Source: an uncultured Tateyamaria sp. (GTDB lineage: Bacteria; Pseudomonadota; Alphaproteobacteria; Rhodobacterales; Rhodobacteraceae). Taken from it: DNA of 64,000 nt. Each line of letters begins with the position of its first letter. The first letter of the stretch is position 1. A model generated the notes under the pieces. It made no database searches. It saw only the letters and a program-made list of their open reading frames with translations, and was not told the DNA's origin. Made by a program: the position numbers and the translations under genes. The stretch spans positions 1,061,580-1,125,579 of the forward strand of contig NZ_CANKXW010000001.1 in NCBI RefSeq assembly GCF_947487805.1. Direction: 5' to 3'. Shown one piece after another: positions 51,535 through 60,316 of the stretch.

Positions 51535-52581
51535 ATGAAAACCACGATTGCAGCTTGGGTGCTGGGTGCGATGGCCACCACGGCCAGCGCAGAGACCTTT
51601 GATCTGACGATGGCTTCCAGCCATCCGACGGTTTTGCCTTGGGTCGGGCAGTTGTCCACATTGGTTGTTGCCGAAACCAACACGCGCCTCGAGGCGATGG
51701 GATCATCGGACCGCGTCACCTGGACCGAAGCCTATGGCGGATCGCTCTATGGGTTCAAGGACACGCTGGAGGCCGTGGGCGACGGCCTAACCGATGCAGG
51801 CTGGGTCGGGACGCTTTGGGAGGGATCCAAGATGCCCTTGCAGAACGTGACCTATTTCACGCCATTCGTGTCGGACGACCTTGTCACAACGCTTCAGATC
51901 ATGAACGACTTGCACCGCGAGGTGCCTGAATTGCAGGCCGCTTGGGATGACCAGAACGTGGTCTTTCTGGGGGCGAGCGGGGTCGAAACCTATCACCTGA
52001 TGACGAATTTTCCGGTGAACTCGATTGACGATCTGAAAGGGCGCAAGATCCTCGCACCGGGTCCGTCGGCGAACTGGATCAAACATCTGGGTGCCGTGCC
52101 GGTGAACGGGGCGCTGCCCACCTATTACAATCAGGTCCAGACCGGTGTGGCCGACGGGATGGTGATCATCCTGACCGGGGCCTTTCCGAACAAGCACTAC
52201 GAGGTCGCCCCCTATGTCACACTGGTTGGTATGGGCGCGCAGATGACCGGGGGCCTCGGGATCAACAAGGATGTCTGGGAGGATCTGTCGGACGATGTCC
52301 GGCAGGTTCTCAGCGAACTTGGCGAAGAGTACACGGTTGCCCATGCCAGAGAGGTGATGGCGCGCTATGACACCTTCCTTGCGAAACTGCCGGAAGTTGG
52401 CGCGACCGTGACCGAACTGCCTGCGTCCGACATCGCGACATGGGCCGAAACGCTGCCCAATCTCGCCGGAGAATGGGTGGATGCAAACCAGTCCGACGGG
52501 GCCGAGGCGGTACTGGCCGCATATATGGACAAGGTCCGTGCCGCAGGTCTGGATGCGCGCGTGGATTGGGCCTCGAAGTGA
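51535..52581 (+). CDS. TRAP transporter DctP-type substrate-binding protein
   Basis: A 348-residue periplasmic binding protein. It has a signal peptide (TTIAAWVLGAMATTASAETF) and DctP features such as FDLTMASSHPTVLPW, GVETYHLMTNFPVNSIDDLK and the substrate motif PTYYNQVQTGVADGMVI. GGGAGG precedes the ATG at 51535. It shares an operon with the hydroxyquinol genes, so the ligand may be an aromatic acid or its precursor. Unlike the other importer operons here, no hairpin follows it. Confidence 0.93.
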   Translation: MKTTIAAWVLGAMATTASAETFDLTMASSHPTVLPWVGQLSTLVVAETNTRLEAMGSSDRVTWTEAYGGSLYGFKDTLEAVGDGLTDAGWVGTLWEGSKMPLQNVTYFTPFVSDDLVTTLQIMNDLHREVPELQAAWDDQNVVFLGASGVETYHLMTNFPVNSIDDLKGRKILAPGPSANWIKHLGAVPVNGALPTYYNQVQTGVADGMVIILTGAFPNKHYEVAPYVTLVGMGAQMTGGLGINKDVWEDLSDDVRQVLSELGEEYTVAHAREVMARYDTFLAKLPEVGATVTELPASDIATWAETLPNLAGEWVDANQSDGAEAVLAAYMDKVRAAGLDARVDWASK

Positions 52582-52603
52582 CTTGATCGCCGGGAGGCAT
52601 GCC

Positions 52604-54562
52604 ATGTTGACGTCTGCATCGTTTCGCCATGGAACACATCAAACGGTAAGCGCTGTTTCCGCGCTTACCGGACTTGTCAGCGGCGCGGCGTCGATCTGGA
52701 TTTTCTGCCTGATGCTTCTGATTTGCGCAGACATCATCGGGCGCTCTGTTTTTAACGCACCGGTCCAGGGCGTGGCCGAAATTGTGGCCAATTCGATTGT
52801 GGCGATCGTTTTTCTTCAGGCTGCACATGCTCTGATGTCCGGGCGCATGACCCGCACCGACATCCTTGCCGGCTGGCTCGAGGACGAACGTCCCTTCGCA
52901 GCATCGGCCATGCGGGTTCTGTTTCACCTTGCCGGGGTCGCCGTCTTTGCCCTGATCGCGCAGGGAACCTGGCCCAAGTTGGTCGATGCCTGGGTCGAAG
53001 GCGAGTTTTTTGGCGCGCAGGGCGTGTTCACCGCCCCGGTCTGGCCGATCAAGGCCTGCCTTTTCCTTGGCGCGATGCTGACAGCGCTGGCATTTGCGGT
53101 TCAGGCGCTCAACGACGTCAAGGACATGGTGAATTCGGGCCGTGTGTCTCCGTTGAGGATCCGGCATTCGGTCGTGTTGAAGCCCAAGGGGTGGCCCTTT
53201 CTGATCGCGTTCCTCGCGCTCTTGGTCATTGGTTACGGCATTTTCTGGGCGGATCTGGGTCGGGTCGAAATCGGCATCGTTGCCATCGGTTTCATGCTGC
53301 TTTTGATATTTTCCGGGGCACATATTGCCGTTGTCCTGATCTTGCTCAGCTTTCTCGGGATCTGGCTGATCCGGGACAATCCGAAGGTTGCGATGCGGTC
53401 GCTTGCTCTGGCTGCGGATGGGGCCATCAACCGCTATCTGTTCGGGGTTGTGCCGCTGTTCGTGCTGATGGGCCTGATCGTTGATGCGGCGGATATCGGG
53501 CGCGATGCCTACCGGGTTGCCGCGTGGCTTTTGCAACGGATCCGGGGCGGCCTGGGCATTGCAACAGTGGCTGCAAACGCGGTCTTTGCGTCCATCACGG
53601 GGATCTCGATTGCCTCCGCCGCAGTGTTCTCGCGCGTGGCGGTGCCGCAGATGGTGGCAAACGGGTATAACAACCGCTTTGCCTTGGGGGTCGTGGCCGG
53701 GTCCTCGGTGCTGGGGATGCTGATCCCGCCCAGCCTGTTGTTGATCATATATGGCGTTCTGGCCGAGCAATCGGTCGGCGCGCTGTTCCTTGCGGCGATT
53801 GTGCCGGGGGGTATCCTTGCCTTTGTCTTCGGCTTCGGGATTTACCTGATGGCGGTTCTGCGCCCCCGGTCAGTGATGCAATCGGACCGACCGATTGCGA
53901 TTGAAGGCGAAACTTGGGGCACGGCGGTGCAAAAACTGCTGCCCATTGCGGCGTTGGTCGTGATTGTGCTGGGAGGAATCTACTCGGGCTTTTTCACGCC
54001 CACCGAAGCGGGGGCGGCGGGGGCGGCTGCCGCGATACTCGTGGCGCTTGTGAAGGGCAGCCTGACATGGCGCAAGTTCTGGCAGGTGCTGGTGGATACA
54101 GGGCTGGTCTCGGTGTCCATCCTGATGCTCATCATCGCGGCGTCGATGTATTCACGTATGTTGACGCTTTCGACCATTCCGCAGGAAACAACCCAGTTCT
54201 TTGCCGGAATGGGGCTCGGTCTGATGGGATTCATGATGATCTACCTCGTGCTCGTCATCATCATGGGCATGATCCTCGACAGCACATCGATCATGTTGAT
54301 CCTACTGCCGCTGTGCCTGCCAATCGTGACGGAACTTGGCGGGGACCTGATCTGGTTTGGCATCGTCACTGTCATTGCCGTCGAAATCGGCCTGCTGACT
54401 CCGCCTTTCGGGCTGACAGTTTATGTGGTGAAGGCGACAATCGCAGACCGCAACACCACGCTGGGCGACATTTTTGCTGGGACATTTCCCTTTGTCGTCA
54501 TGATGACCATCGTGACATTGCTTTTGACTTTTATGCCCGCGCTGAGCTTGGTCTTTGAATAG
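52604..54562 (+). CDS. TRAP transporter fused permease (DctQM)
   Basis: A 652-residue protein with the small permease (about residues 1-170, with IIGRSVFNAPVQGVAEIVAN) fused to the large 12-helix permease. Signatures of the large part are FASITGISIASAAVFSRVAV, GMILDSTSIMLILLPLCLP and IGLLTPPFGLTVYVVK. GGGAGG precedes the ATG at 52604. It is the last gene of the hydroxyquinol-TRAP operon and meets the convergent cyclase gene 14 bases on. Confidence 0.93.
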   Translation: MLTSASFRHGTHQTVSAVSALTGLVSGAASIWIFCLMLLICADIIGRSVFNAPVQGVAEIVANSIVAIVFLQAAHALMSGRMTRTDILAGWLEDERPFAASAMRVLFHLAGVAVFALIAQGTWPKLVDAWVEGEFFGAQGVFTAPVWPIKACLFLGAMLTALAFAVQALNDVKDMVNSGRVSPLRIRHSVVLKPKGWPFLIAFLALLVIGYGIFWADLGRVEIGIVAIGFMLLLIFSGAHIAVVLILLSFLGIWLIRDNPKVAMRSLALAADGAINRYLFGVVPLFVLMGLIVDAADIGRDAYRVAAWLLQRIRGGLGIATVAANAVFASITGISIASAAVFSRVAVPQMVANGYNNRFALGVVAGSSVLGMLIPPSLLLIIYGVLAEQSVGALFLAAIVPGGILAFVFGFGIYLMAVLRPRSVMQSDRPIAIEGETWGTAVQKLLPIAALVVIVLGGIYSGFFTPTEAGAAGAAAAILVALVKGSLTWRKFWQVLVDTGLVSVSILMLIIAASMYSRMLTLSTIPQETTQFFAGMGLGLMGFMMIYLVLVIIMGMILDSTSIMLILLPLCLPIVTELGGDLIWFGIVTVIAVEIGLLTPPFGLTVYVVKATIADRNTTLGDIFAGTFPFVVMMTIVTLLLTFMPALSLVFE

Positions 54563-54576
54563 AGTGTGCGGGTCCG

Positions 54577-57171
54577 TCACACATCGTGGACGAGCTTGAA
54601 CACCTCGACAGGTTCGCGGATGCCCTTGAGTGTCAGGTCTCCCTTGCTCTCGACGCTATACGCGTCCTCAACCGCGATGCCCGCGCGCGTGCTGAGCAGG
54701 ATCTCTCCATCTTCCGCCTCGTCGCACAGGCGTGACGCGAGGTTGATCGCCGTTCCGGACGCGGTGTAGTCAAAGCGGCCCTCGAACCCCACAAGCCCCA
54801 CGGTGGCGTAGCCAAGCGAGACACCAACGCCGAACCCAAGCCGATGGCCAAGTCGTTTCCACGCCGCGCACAACTCGACCATACGCGCGCGCATTGCAAT
54901 TGCCAGCCGCACCGCGTCGCCCGCTGGGTCATCGCAGGGGATGGGGTCATTGAACAGCACCATCACCCCATCGCCCATTCGCAAGTCGACACCGGCGCCA
55001 TGCTGGTTGATCAACTTGCCCATCTCTTCGTGATAGGTTTGCAGCACTTCGATGGTCTCTTCGGGCTCTGCGGTTTCGCAGAACGCGGTGAACCCCCGAA
55101 TGTCGCAGAACAGAACCCCCAAGAGGGCGCGGTGACTTTGCAGCATCTGTTCCGACCCTGACGACACGATCGTGTCGGCAACCGCAGAGGGCAGAAAGCG
55201 TTTCAACCGCCCCATCCGCTCAATCTCGACCACCTGTTCATCAACCTTGACGGCAAGCGATGTGTTGAGCTCCAGCACCTCGGCGGTGCGCGCCTGTAGA
55301 TCATTGAATTGGCGCACATTCTCCATCGCGATAACGGCCTGGGCGGCGAATGTCTCCACCAACTCGATTTCGTCTGGCGTATAGGGCTTCACCTCCTTGC
55401 GGAACAGCACGAGGACACCTTCGCCGCCATCGGGCGTCATCAGGGGCACAAACAGGTTGGTGCGGATACCCGTGTCGTCCACGACGGACGTATAGTGCGA
55501 TACACCCCTGCGATACCCATCGGTGTCGGCCATATCCGGCACATGGACAACCTCACCGGAGATGATCGCCTTGGCCGCCATGGAGATTGCCGGGTCCATA
55601 GTCACTTCACCGCGCGCGTAGAGATCAAGTGTTGCGGGACTGACACCCCGTGAGACGGCCATGCGCTGATGCGTATCGCCCTGCGCGCCCAGCGTCAGCG
55701 CGCCGGCGCTCGCCCCGCACAGATCAATGGCGTTGCGCAGAATCGTGTCAAAGACAGGCTGCGCATCATCACGGTTCTGATTGATGGCTTGCAGGATTTC
55801 CCGTGTCGCGGCCTCCCGATCCAGACGTTTTCTCAGGTTTCGAAACTGTCGTACGTTTTCAAGGGCAATGACGGCCTGGGTTGCGAAGGTCTCAACCAGT
55901 GCAATCTGTTCGTCCGTATAGGGCCGTACCTCGTGACGGAAGATGATGAAACAGCCGATGCCGACCCCGTCCCGAATGAGCGGCACAAACAGGTTGGTGC
56001 GAATGCCCTGCACATCGCACAGCTCGACCACGTTGGGCACGCCGGACCGGTATTGATCCGTGTCCATCATGTTGTGCAGATGGACGGGCCGTTTTTCGAC
56101 GATGGCTTGCGCGGCAAAGGATTTCTCGGGGTCCATGGGTACGCGGCCCTGACCATAATAGTCCTCTGTGCTTTGCAATGCGCCATGGTGGGCGATCATG
56201 GTCTGGGTGTCGTCCGTGGCGCGGCCGAGGATCAAAGCGGCAAAAGGGGCGTCACAGAGTTTGCGCGCATTGCCGAGGATTGCATCGAACACCGGCCCTT
56301 CGTCATCGCTGGACGAGGCGATGGCGTTCAGAATTTCGCGGGACGCGGCGGCGCGGGCCAGGCGTGCCTCCATTTCCGTGATGTGGAGCGAGTTCTCGAT
56401 TGCGATCGCCGCCTGATCCGCAAAGGCCTGTGCCAATTCCAGAGCGCGGTCATTGAATGGATGCACACGGGTCCGGTACACGCTGAAGACCCCGATCAGC
56501 CGACCACCCGCCATCATCGGGATGGCGGCCAGCGAACGCGCATGGCCGTATTTCACGGTCGCAAATCGTAGTGGGTTGGCGTCATGGACCACGTCTTCGG
56601 CGTTGACGTCGACCACGCTGACAGGTTTACGGGTTCGGGCTGCACGACCGACGGCGGTGTCGGGGCCGGGATTGAAGGTCCCTTGCGCGGAAAGCCATTC
56701 CGCGAAGGGTGCACTGATATTGCTGGAGCGCATCTCGGTGAATGCGAAGTCACCATGGTGTTCCATGAGGATACCGAACTCGGCTTCGCAGATTTCGAGC
56801 GCCTGTTCCAGCACCTCGTCGATGACCTCGTCGAGGTTGCGACTGCTCTCGTTGATGATCCGCAAAACGCGCATCATCGCGCGTTCCCGGCGCATGGCCT
56901 CGTCCAGCTCAAGCGCCAGATCGGCCACCACGGCGGTTGTGTCCTGTTCCGCAGGTGATGAGCCATCCGGATCGGTCAGGACCTGCGCCAACGCGATTTT
57001 CGACGTCACATTCAACTTGCCATATACGGTGCGCAAGTGAGACCGGACAGTCGTAGGGGAAATGCCAAGGTCACGCGCGATGACCTTGTAGCTGGCCCCG
57101 TCGGCATAGGCGGCAGCCACTTCGGCCTCTCGTTTTGACAGTGTTTCAATCGATTGCGCCGTGTCCGACAT
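54577..57171 (-). CDS. LuxR-type HTH, three GAF domains and class III nucleotide cyclase
   Basis: An 864-residue protein with an unusual order. Residues 10-65 are a LuxR/GerE HTH (SKREAEVAAAYADGASYKVI, then VRSHLRTVYGKLNVTSK). Three GAF domains follow (about 90-260, 270-430, 440-610), each ending in an AIENxx helix; the second and third resemble each other. A helical linker leads to a class III cyclase (about 685-864): metal Asp690 in FCDIRGFT and Asp734 in MGDGVM, and Asn810/Arg814 in INLASR. The usual ATP-specifying Lys position is Leu with Arg beside it. GAGG 5 bases before the ATG at 57171 supports the start. No membrane segment. Confidence 0.88.
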   Translation of the reverse strand: MSDTAQSIETLSKREAEVAAAYADGASYKVIARDLGISPTTVRSHLRTVYGKLNVTSKIALAQVLTDPDGSSPAEQDTTAVVADLALELDEAMRRERAMMRVLRIINESSRNLDEVIDEVLEQALEICEAEFGILMEHHGDFAFTEMRSSNISAPFAEWLSAQGTFNPGPDTAVGRAARTRKPVSVVDVNAEDVVHDANPLRFATVKYGHARSLAAIPMMAGGRLIGVFSVYRTRVHPFNDRALELAQAFADQAAIAIENSLHITEMEARLARAAASREILNAIASSSDDEGPVFDAILGNARKLCDAPFAALILGRATDDTQTMIAHHGALQSTEDYYGQGRVPMDPEKSFAAQAIVEKRPVHLHNMMDTDQYRSGVPNVVELCDVQGIRTNLFVPLIRDGVGIGCFIIFRHEVRPYTDEQIALVETFATQAVIALENVRQFRNLRKRLDREAATREILQAINQNRDDAQPVFDTILRNAIDLCGASAGALTLGAQGDTHQRMAVSRGVSPATLDLYARGEVTMDPAISMAAKAIISGEVVHVPDMADTDGYRRGVSHYTSVVDDTGIRTNLFVPLMTPDGGEGVLVLFRKEVKPYTPDEIELVETFAAQAVIAMENVRQFNDLQARTAEVLELNTSLAVKVDEQVVEIERMGRLKRFLPSAVADTIVSSGSEQMLQSHRALLGVLFCDIRGFTAFCETAEPEETIEVLQTYHEEMGKLINQHGAGVDLRMGDGVMVLFNDPIPCDDPAGDAVRLAIAMRARMVELCAAWKRLGHRLGFGVGVSLGYATVGLVGFEGRFDYTASGTAINLASRLCDEAEDGEILLSTRAGIAVEDAYSVESKGDLTLKGIREPVEVFKLVHDV

Positions 57172-57325
57172 AATATCCTCGGGCCAATGTAGGGGGACCA
57201 TACCCTACATCGCTCCTGCATCAATTGGTTCATTTGAACGATATTGCGACGCGACGCCGTTGCCTAATTTGGATGCAGGACGCCGCGGGAATTGTCCCCG
57301 GCGCCACAGCACAGGAGCTGACACC

Positions 57326-57739
57326 ATGACCATCACAGAAACAGCACGCGCCTTCTTCGAAGCTTGTGAGACCGGACAGGGCTGGGATGCCTGCGCCGCC
57401 TATTGCAGCGAGGATGCAGGTTTCGCATGTCAGTCAGGGGCGCTGGCCGACACGCACACGCTGGCGGCCTATGCCGAATGGATGAAAGGCCTGCTAACGC
57501 CCATCCCGGACGGCCGCTATGAATTGAAAGGGTTCGCCTGCGACGAAGACCGGGGCACCGTTCTGGCCTTTGCCGTGTTCCATGGCACCCAAACCGGTCC
57601 CGGCGGCCCCGTCGATCCGACGGGCGCGACTGTGGCATCGGATTATGTCTACGCGATGGAGTTTGCGGGCGGAAAGATCACCCACATGACCAAGGTCTGG
57701 AATGACGGCCACGCGCTAGCGCAGCTTGGCTGGGCGTAG
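57326..57739 (+). CDS. Nuclear transport factor 2-like (SnoaL-type) protein
   Basis: A 137-residue protein with the NTF2-like cone fold, as judged from TARAFFEACETGQGWDACAA and the C-terminal YVYAMEFAGGKITHMTKVWN. Family members are small isomerases, cyclases or ligand binders. AGGAG lies 7 bases before the ATG. It is divergent from the cyclase gene across 155 bases and ends in a clear terminator. The function is unknown; the cyclase protein might regulate it. Confidence 0.82.
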   Translation: MTITETARAFFEACETGQGWDACAAYCSEDAGFACQSGALADTHTLAAYAEWMKGLLTPIPDGRYELKGFACDEDRGTVLAFAVFHGTQTGPGGPVDPTGATVASDYVYAMEFAGGKITHMTKVWNDGHALAQLGWA

Positions 57740-57742
57740 TTC

Positions 57743-57778
57743 GCAGCGAAAGGGGGGCGGCGGCGCTGCCCCTTTTTT
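57743..57778 (+). terminator. Intrinsic terminator after the NTF2-like gene
   Basis: GCAGCG with CGCTGC, or alternatively AAAGGGG with CCCCTTT, pairs just after the stop, and TTTTTT at 57773-57778 follows. It ends the NTF2-like transcript. Confidence 0.7.
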
Positions 57779-57843
57779 AAATCGTGTTTTAACTGCCGGC
57801 AGCGCGCCACCTGACGGACGGTGTCGGCATACAGTAAGCAAAT

Positions 57844-57854
57844 TGAACAGTTCA
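57844..57854. promoter_or_regulatory. Small palindrome before the MarR gene
   Basis: TGAAC A GTTCA is an inverted repeat 50 bases before the MarR start, in an AT-richer stretch. It might be an autoregulatory site but is short, and the assignment is weak. Confidence 0.3.
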
Positions 57855-57903
57855 GTCGCAATATGTATGTTAAACGCAAAGAAATCGCCGAGGAAATTCG
57901 ACC

Positions 57904-58425
57904 ATGAACGAGCAAGATATCCCCAAGCGCCGGATTGTTTCATCACGTCACTTGGCCGACGGCGACAACTGGCAAGCCTCGGAAATAGAGTACGGGATGA
58001 TCATTGCCTATAACGCGTTTTCCCGTTGGATGACGCGGTGCATGTCGGCGGCAGGTAACACGGATCTGACGCCGCTGGAAATTCTGGTGCTGCACAACAC
58101 GAACCACCGTGGCCGTGATAAACGGTTGGCGGACATCTGTTTTCTGTTGAATATCGAAGACACGCACACCGTAAATTATGCCCTGCGCAAGCTGATGAAG
58201 ATGGAGCTTCTTGTCTCGGAAAAGCGAGGCAAGGAAGTGTTTTACCGGACGTCCCCGACCGGGGAGGCGCTGTGCGACGCGTACCGCGAGGTGCGCGAGC
58301 GTTGTTTTCTGGACGGTTTGTCCCGCCTGGACATGACCGGCGACGAGATGCGCGAGATCGCCGCCAACCTGCGCTCCCTGTCTGGCCAGTATGATCAGGC
58401 CAGCAGGGCCGCAGCGTCGCTTTAG
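57904..58425 (+). CDS. MarR-like winged-helix regulator
   Basis: A 173-residue winged-helix protein. DLTPLEILVLHNTNHRGRDK leads into the recognition part LADICFLLNIEDTHTVNYAL, and the wing is LLVSEKRGKEVFYRTSPTG. GAGGAAATTCGACC before the ATG holds the ribosome binding site. It is convergent with the TRAP operon; the stops overlap. It probably controls the TRAP and hydantoinase genes nearby, as such regulators often do. Confidence 0.86.
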   Translation: MNEQDIPKRRIVSSRHLADGDNWQASEIEYGMIIAYNAFSRWMTRCMSAAGNTDLTPLEILVLHNTNHRGRDKRLADICFLLNIEDTHTVNYALRKLMKMELLVSEKRGKEVFYRTSPTGEALCDAYREVRERCFLDGLSRLDMTGDEMREIAANLRSLSGQYDQASRAAASL

Positions 58426-59723
58426 CGCGCGATGTAGGTTGGCAGAAAGGTGACGATCTGTGGAAACAGGCAGATCAGCAGGACCCCAAGCAAAAGTAGC
58501 AAAAAGAACGGGAACGCTGCTTTTGCGATCCGCAGGATGTCGATCCCGGTCAGACCCTGAATGACAAACAGGTTGAAGCCCACGGGCGGTGTGATCTGGC
58601 TCATCTCGACCACGATCACCAGGTAGATGCCAAACCAGATCGGGTCGATCCCGACGGCTGACACCATCGGCATGATGATGGACGTGGTCAGAACGATGAC
58701 CGAAATGCCGTCCAGAAAGCAGCCGAGGATGATGAAGAAGACCGTCAGGGCGACCAGCAGGGCGGCGACCGACAGGTTCATGTCAGAAATCCACGACGCG
58801 AGGTTGCGCGGCAACCCGGTAAAGCCCATGGCCACCGACAGGAACGCAGCCCCCAGCAGGATCAATGCGATCATGCAGGACGTGCGTGTCGCCGACATCA
58901 CCGCCTCGCCAAACAGTTTCCAGCTGAACGCCCCCGATGTCCACGCAAGGATGGTTGCAAGGACAACACCCAGAGCGGCCGCGTCGGTGGGGGATGCAAG
59001 CCCGCCATAGATGGATCCGATGACGCCGCCGATCAGCAGCGCCACGGGGATCAACCGCCGCGACGCACGGAATTTTTCGCGCAGGGTGAATGTCTCGTTT
59101 ATTGCCGGGGTCAGAGCAGGGTTCATCCATGCCCGAACCGCGACATAGCCTGCAAACAGCGTCATCAGCATGATGCCGGGAATGATGGCAGCGATGAACA
59201 GGCGGGCAATCGATTGCTCTGTGGCGACCCCGTATACGATCAGGATGATCGAAGGCGGGATCAGCAGCCCCAGCGTCGCGGACCCCGCCAGCGTGCCGAG
59301 GATCAGGCTTTCCGGGTAGCCACGTTTTGTCAGCTCCGGCACCGACATGCGCCCGATCGTTGCGGCCGTCGCGGCCGAGGATCCGGAAACGGCGGCAAAG
59401 ATGGCGCAGCCAAAGACGTTCACATGCAACAGGCGCCCCGGCGCGCGGCTCAGCCATGGGACAAGCCCGGTGAACATATCGTCGCTCATCCGTGACCTGA
59501 GCAGGATTTCCCCCATCAAGATGAAAAGCGGCAGAGCGGTCAGCGCCCAGCTGTAGGAATGCCCCCAGAAGGTCGCCGCCAGAACGAGGCCCGACGGCGC
59601 GTTGGAAAAGAAGACAAGACCGGCCAAACCGACCAGAGACAGCGAAATCGCCACCCAGACACCGCTGGCCAGCAAAAAGAACAAGAGCCCCAAAAGGACC
59701 AGGCCAATCATCGGATCAGACAT
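58422..59723 (-). CDS. TRAP transporter large permease, DctM
   Basis: A 433-residue 12-helix permease. Signatures are GCAIFAAVSGSSAATAATIG, GTLAGSATLGLLIPPSIILI and IGIYLVIVVEMSQITPP-like text near the end (FGIYLVIVVEMSQITPPVGF). It starts 3 bases past the dctQ stop, with GAGG as ribosome binding site, and is the last gene of the dctPQM operon. Confidence 0.94.
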   Translation of the reverse strand: MSDPMIGLVLLGLLFFLLASGVWVAISLSLVGLAGLVFFSNAPSGLVLAATFWGHSYSWALTALPLFILMGEILLRSRMSDDMFTGLVPWLSRAPGRLLHVNVFGCAIFAAVSGSSAATAATIGRMSVPELTKRGYPESLILGTLAGSATLGLLIPPSIILIVYGVATEQSIARLFIAAIIPGIMLMTLFAGYVAVRAWMNPALTPAINETFTLREKFRASRRLIPVALLIGGVIGSIYGGLASPTDAAALGVVLATILAWTSGAFSWKLFGEAVMSATRTSCMIALILLGAAFLSVAMGFTGLPRNLASWISDMNLSVAALLVALTVFFIILGCFLDGISVIVLTTSIIMPMVSAVGIDPIWFGIYLVIVVEMSQITPPVGFNLFVIQGLTGIDILRIAKAAFPFFLLLLLGVLLICLFPQIVTFLPTYIAR

Positions 59724-59726
59724 CGA

Positions 59727-60251
59727 TCAAACCTCGCCGGGGCTGGACAGGATCGGCTTTCGCGCCGACACCAACTCACAAAGGGTATGGAGGATTGCGA
59801 CCAGCAACAGGGCGATGCCAAAGGTGGCCACGCTTTGTGGGATCCACAGCGGGACAGGGATGATGCCGTTGGACACATCACCATAGTGCACGCTTTCTCG
59901 GACCAGGTCGGCCATGAAATAGGCCGCATAACCAACCAGTCCTGCCGCGACTGCCAGTACAAAGACTTCGGCGGCAAATTGCGCCGATTGCGGCAACCGC
60001 GAAACAACGAGGTTCACCCGAATATGCCCGCCCGCGCGCAACGTGTGCGCCATGGCAAGGAATGTTGCGCCTGCCAGCATGAACCCCGAGAAATCGGCGT
60101 AGGATGGAATGGTGGATGGCAAGACACCCGGTGCGATCCGGCCAAACGCGTTCAGACAAATCTGCGCCGAGATCAGCAGGCAGATGCACAAGATCAGCCC
60201 CCCAGCGATCATGCCGCACAGATCATAGAGTTTTTGAAATCGGCGAGACAT
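59727..60251 (-). CDS. TRAP transporter small permease, DctQ
   Basis: A 174-residue protein with four membrane segments (LCGMIAGGLILCICLLISAQ first) and the DctQ family motif region around FGRIAPGVLPSTIPSYADFS. It lies between dctP and dctM. A 10-bp hairpin lies in the 65-base gap before it. Confidence 0.9.
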   Translation of the reverse strand: MSRRFQKLYDLCGMIAGGLILCICLLISAQICLNAFGRIAPGVLPSTIPSYADFSGFMLAGATFLAMAHTLRAGGHIRVNLVVSRLPQSAQFAAEVFVLAVAAGLVGYAAYFMADLVRESVHYGDVSNGIIPVPLWIPQSVATFGIALLLVAILHTLCELVSARKPILSSPGEV

Positions 60252-60277
60252 TGCGCTGGCGTCCTTTGGTAGAAAAG

Positions 60278-60305
60278 TGGCCGGTCACAGATGCATGACC
60301 GGCCA
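60278..60305 (-). terminator. Hairpin attenuator between dctP and dctQ
   Basis: Read on the minus strand, TGGCCGGTCA, an 8-base loop and TGACCGGCCA are followed by CTTTTC. The stem is a perfect 10 bp and begins 11 bases past the dctP stop. It resembles an intrinsic terminator placed inside the operon, so partial termination would limit permease synthesis. Confidence 0.7.
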
Positions 60306-60316
60306 GTTCAGGGAGG

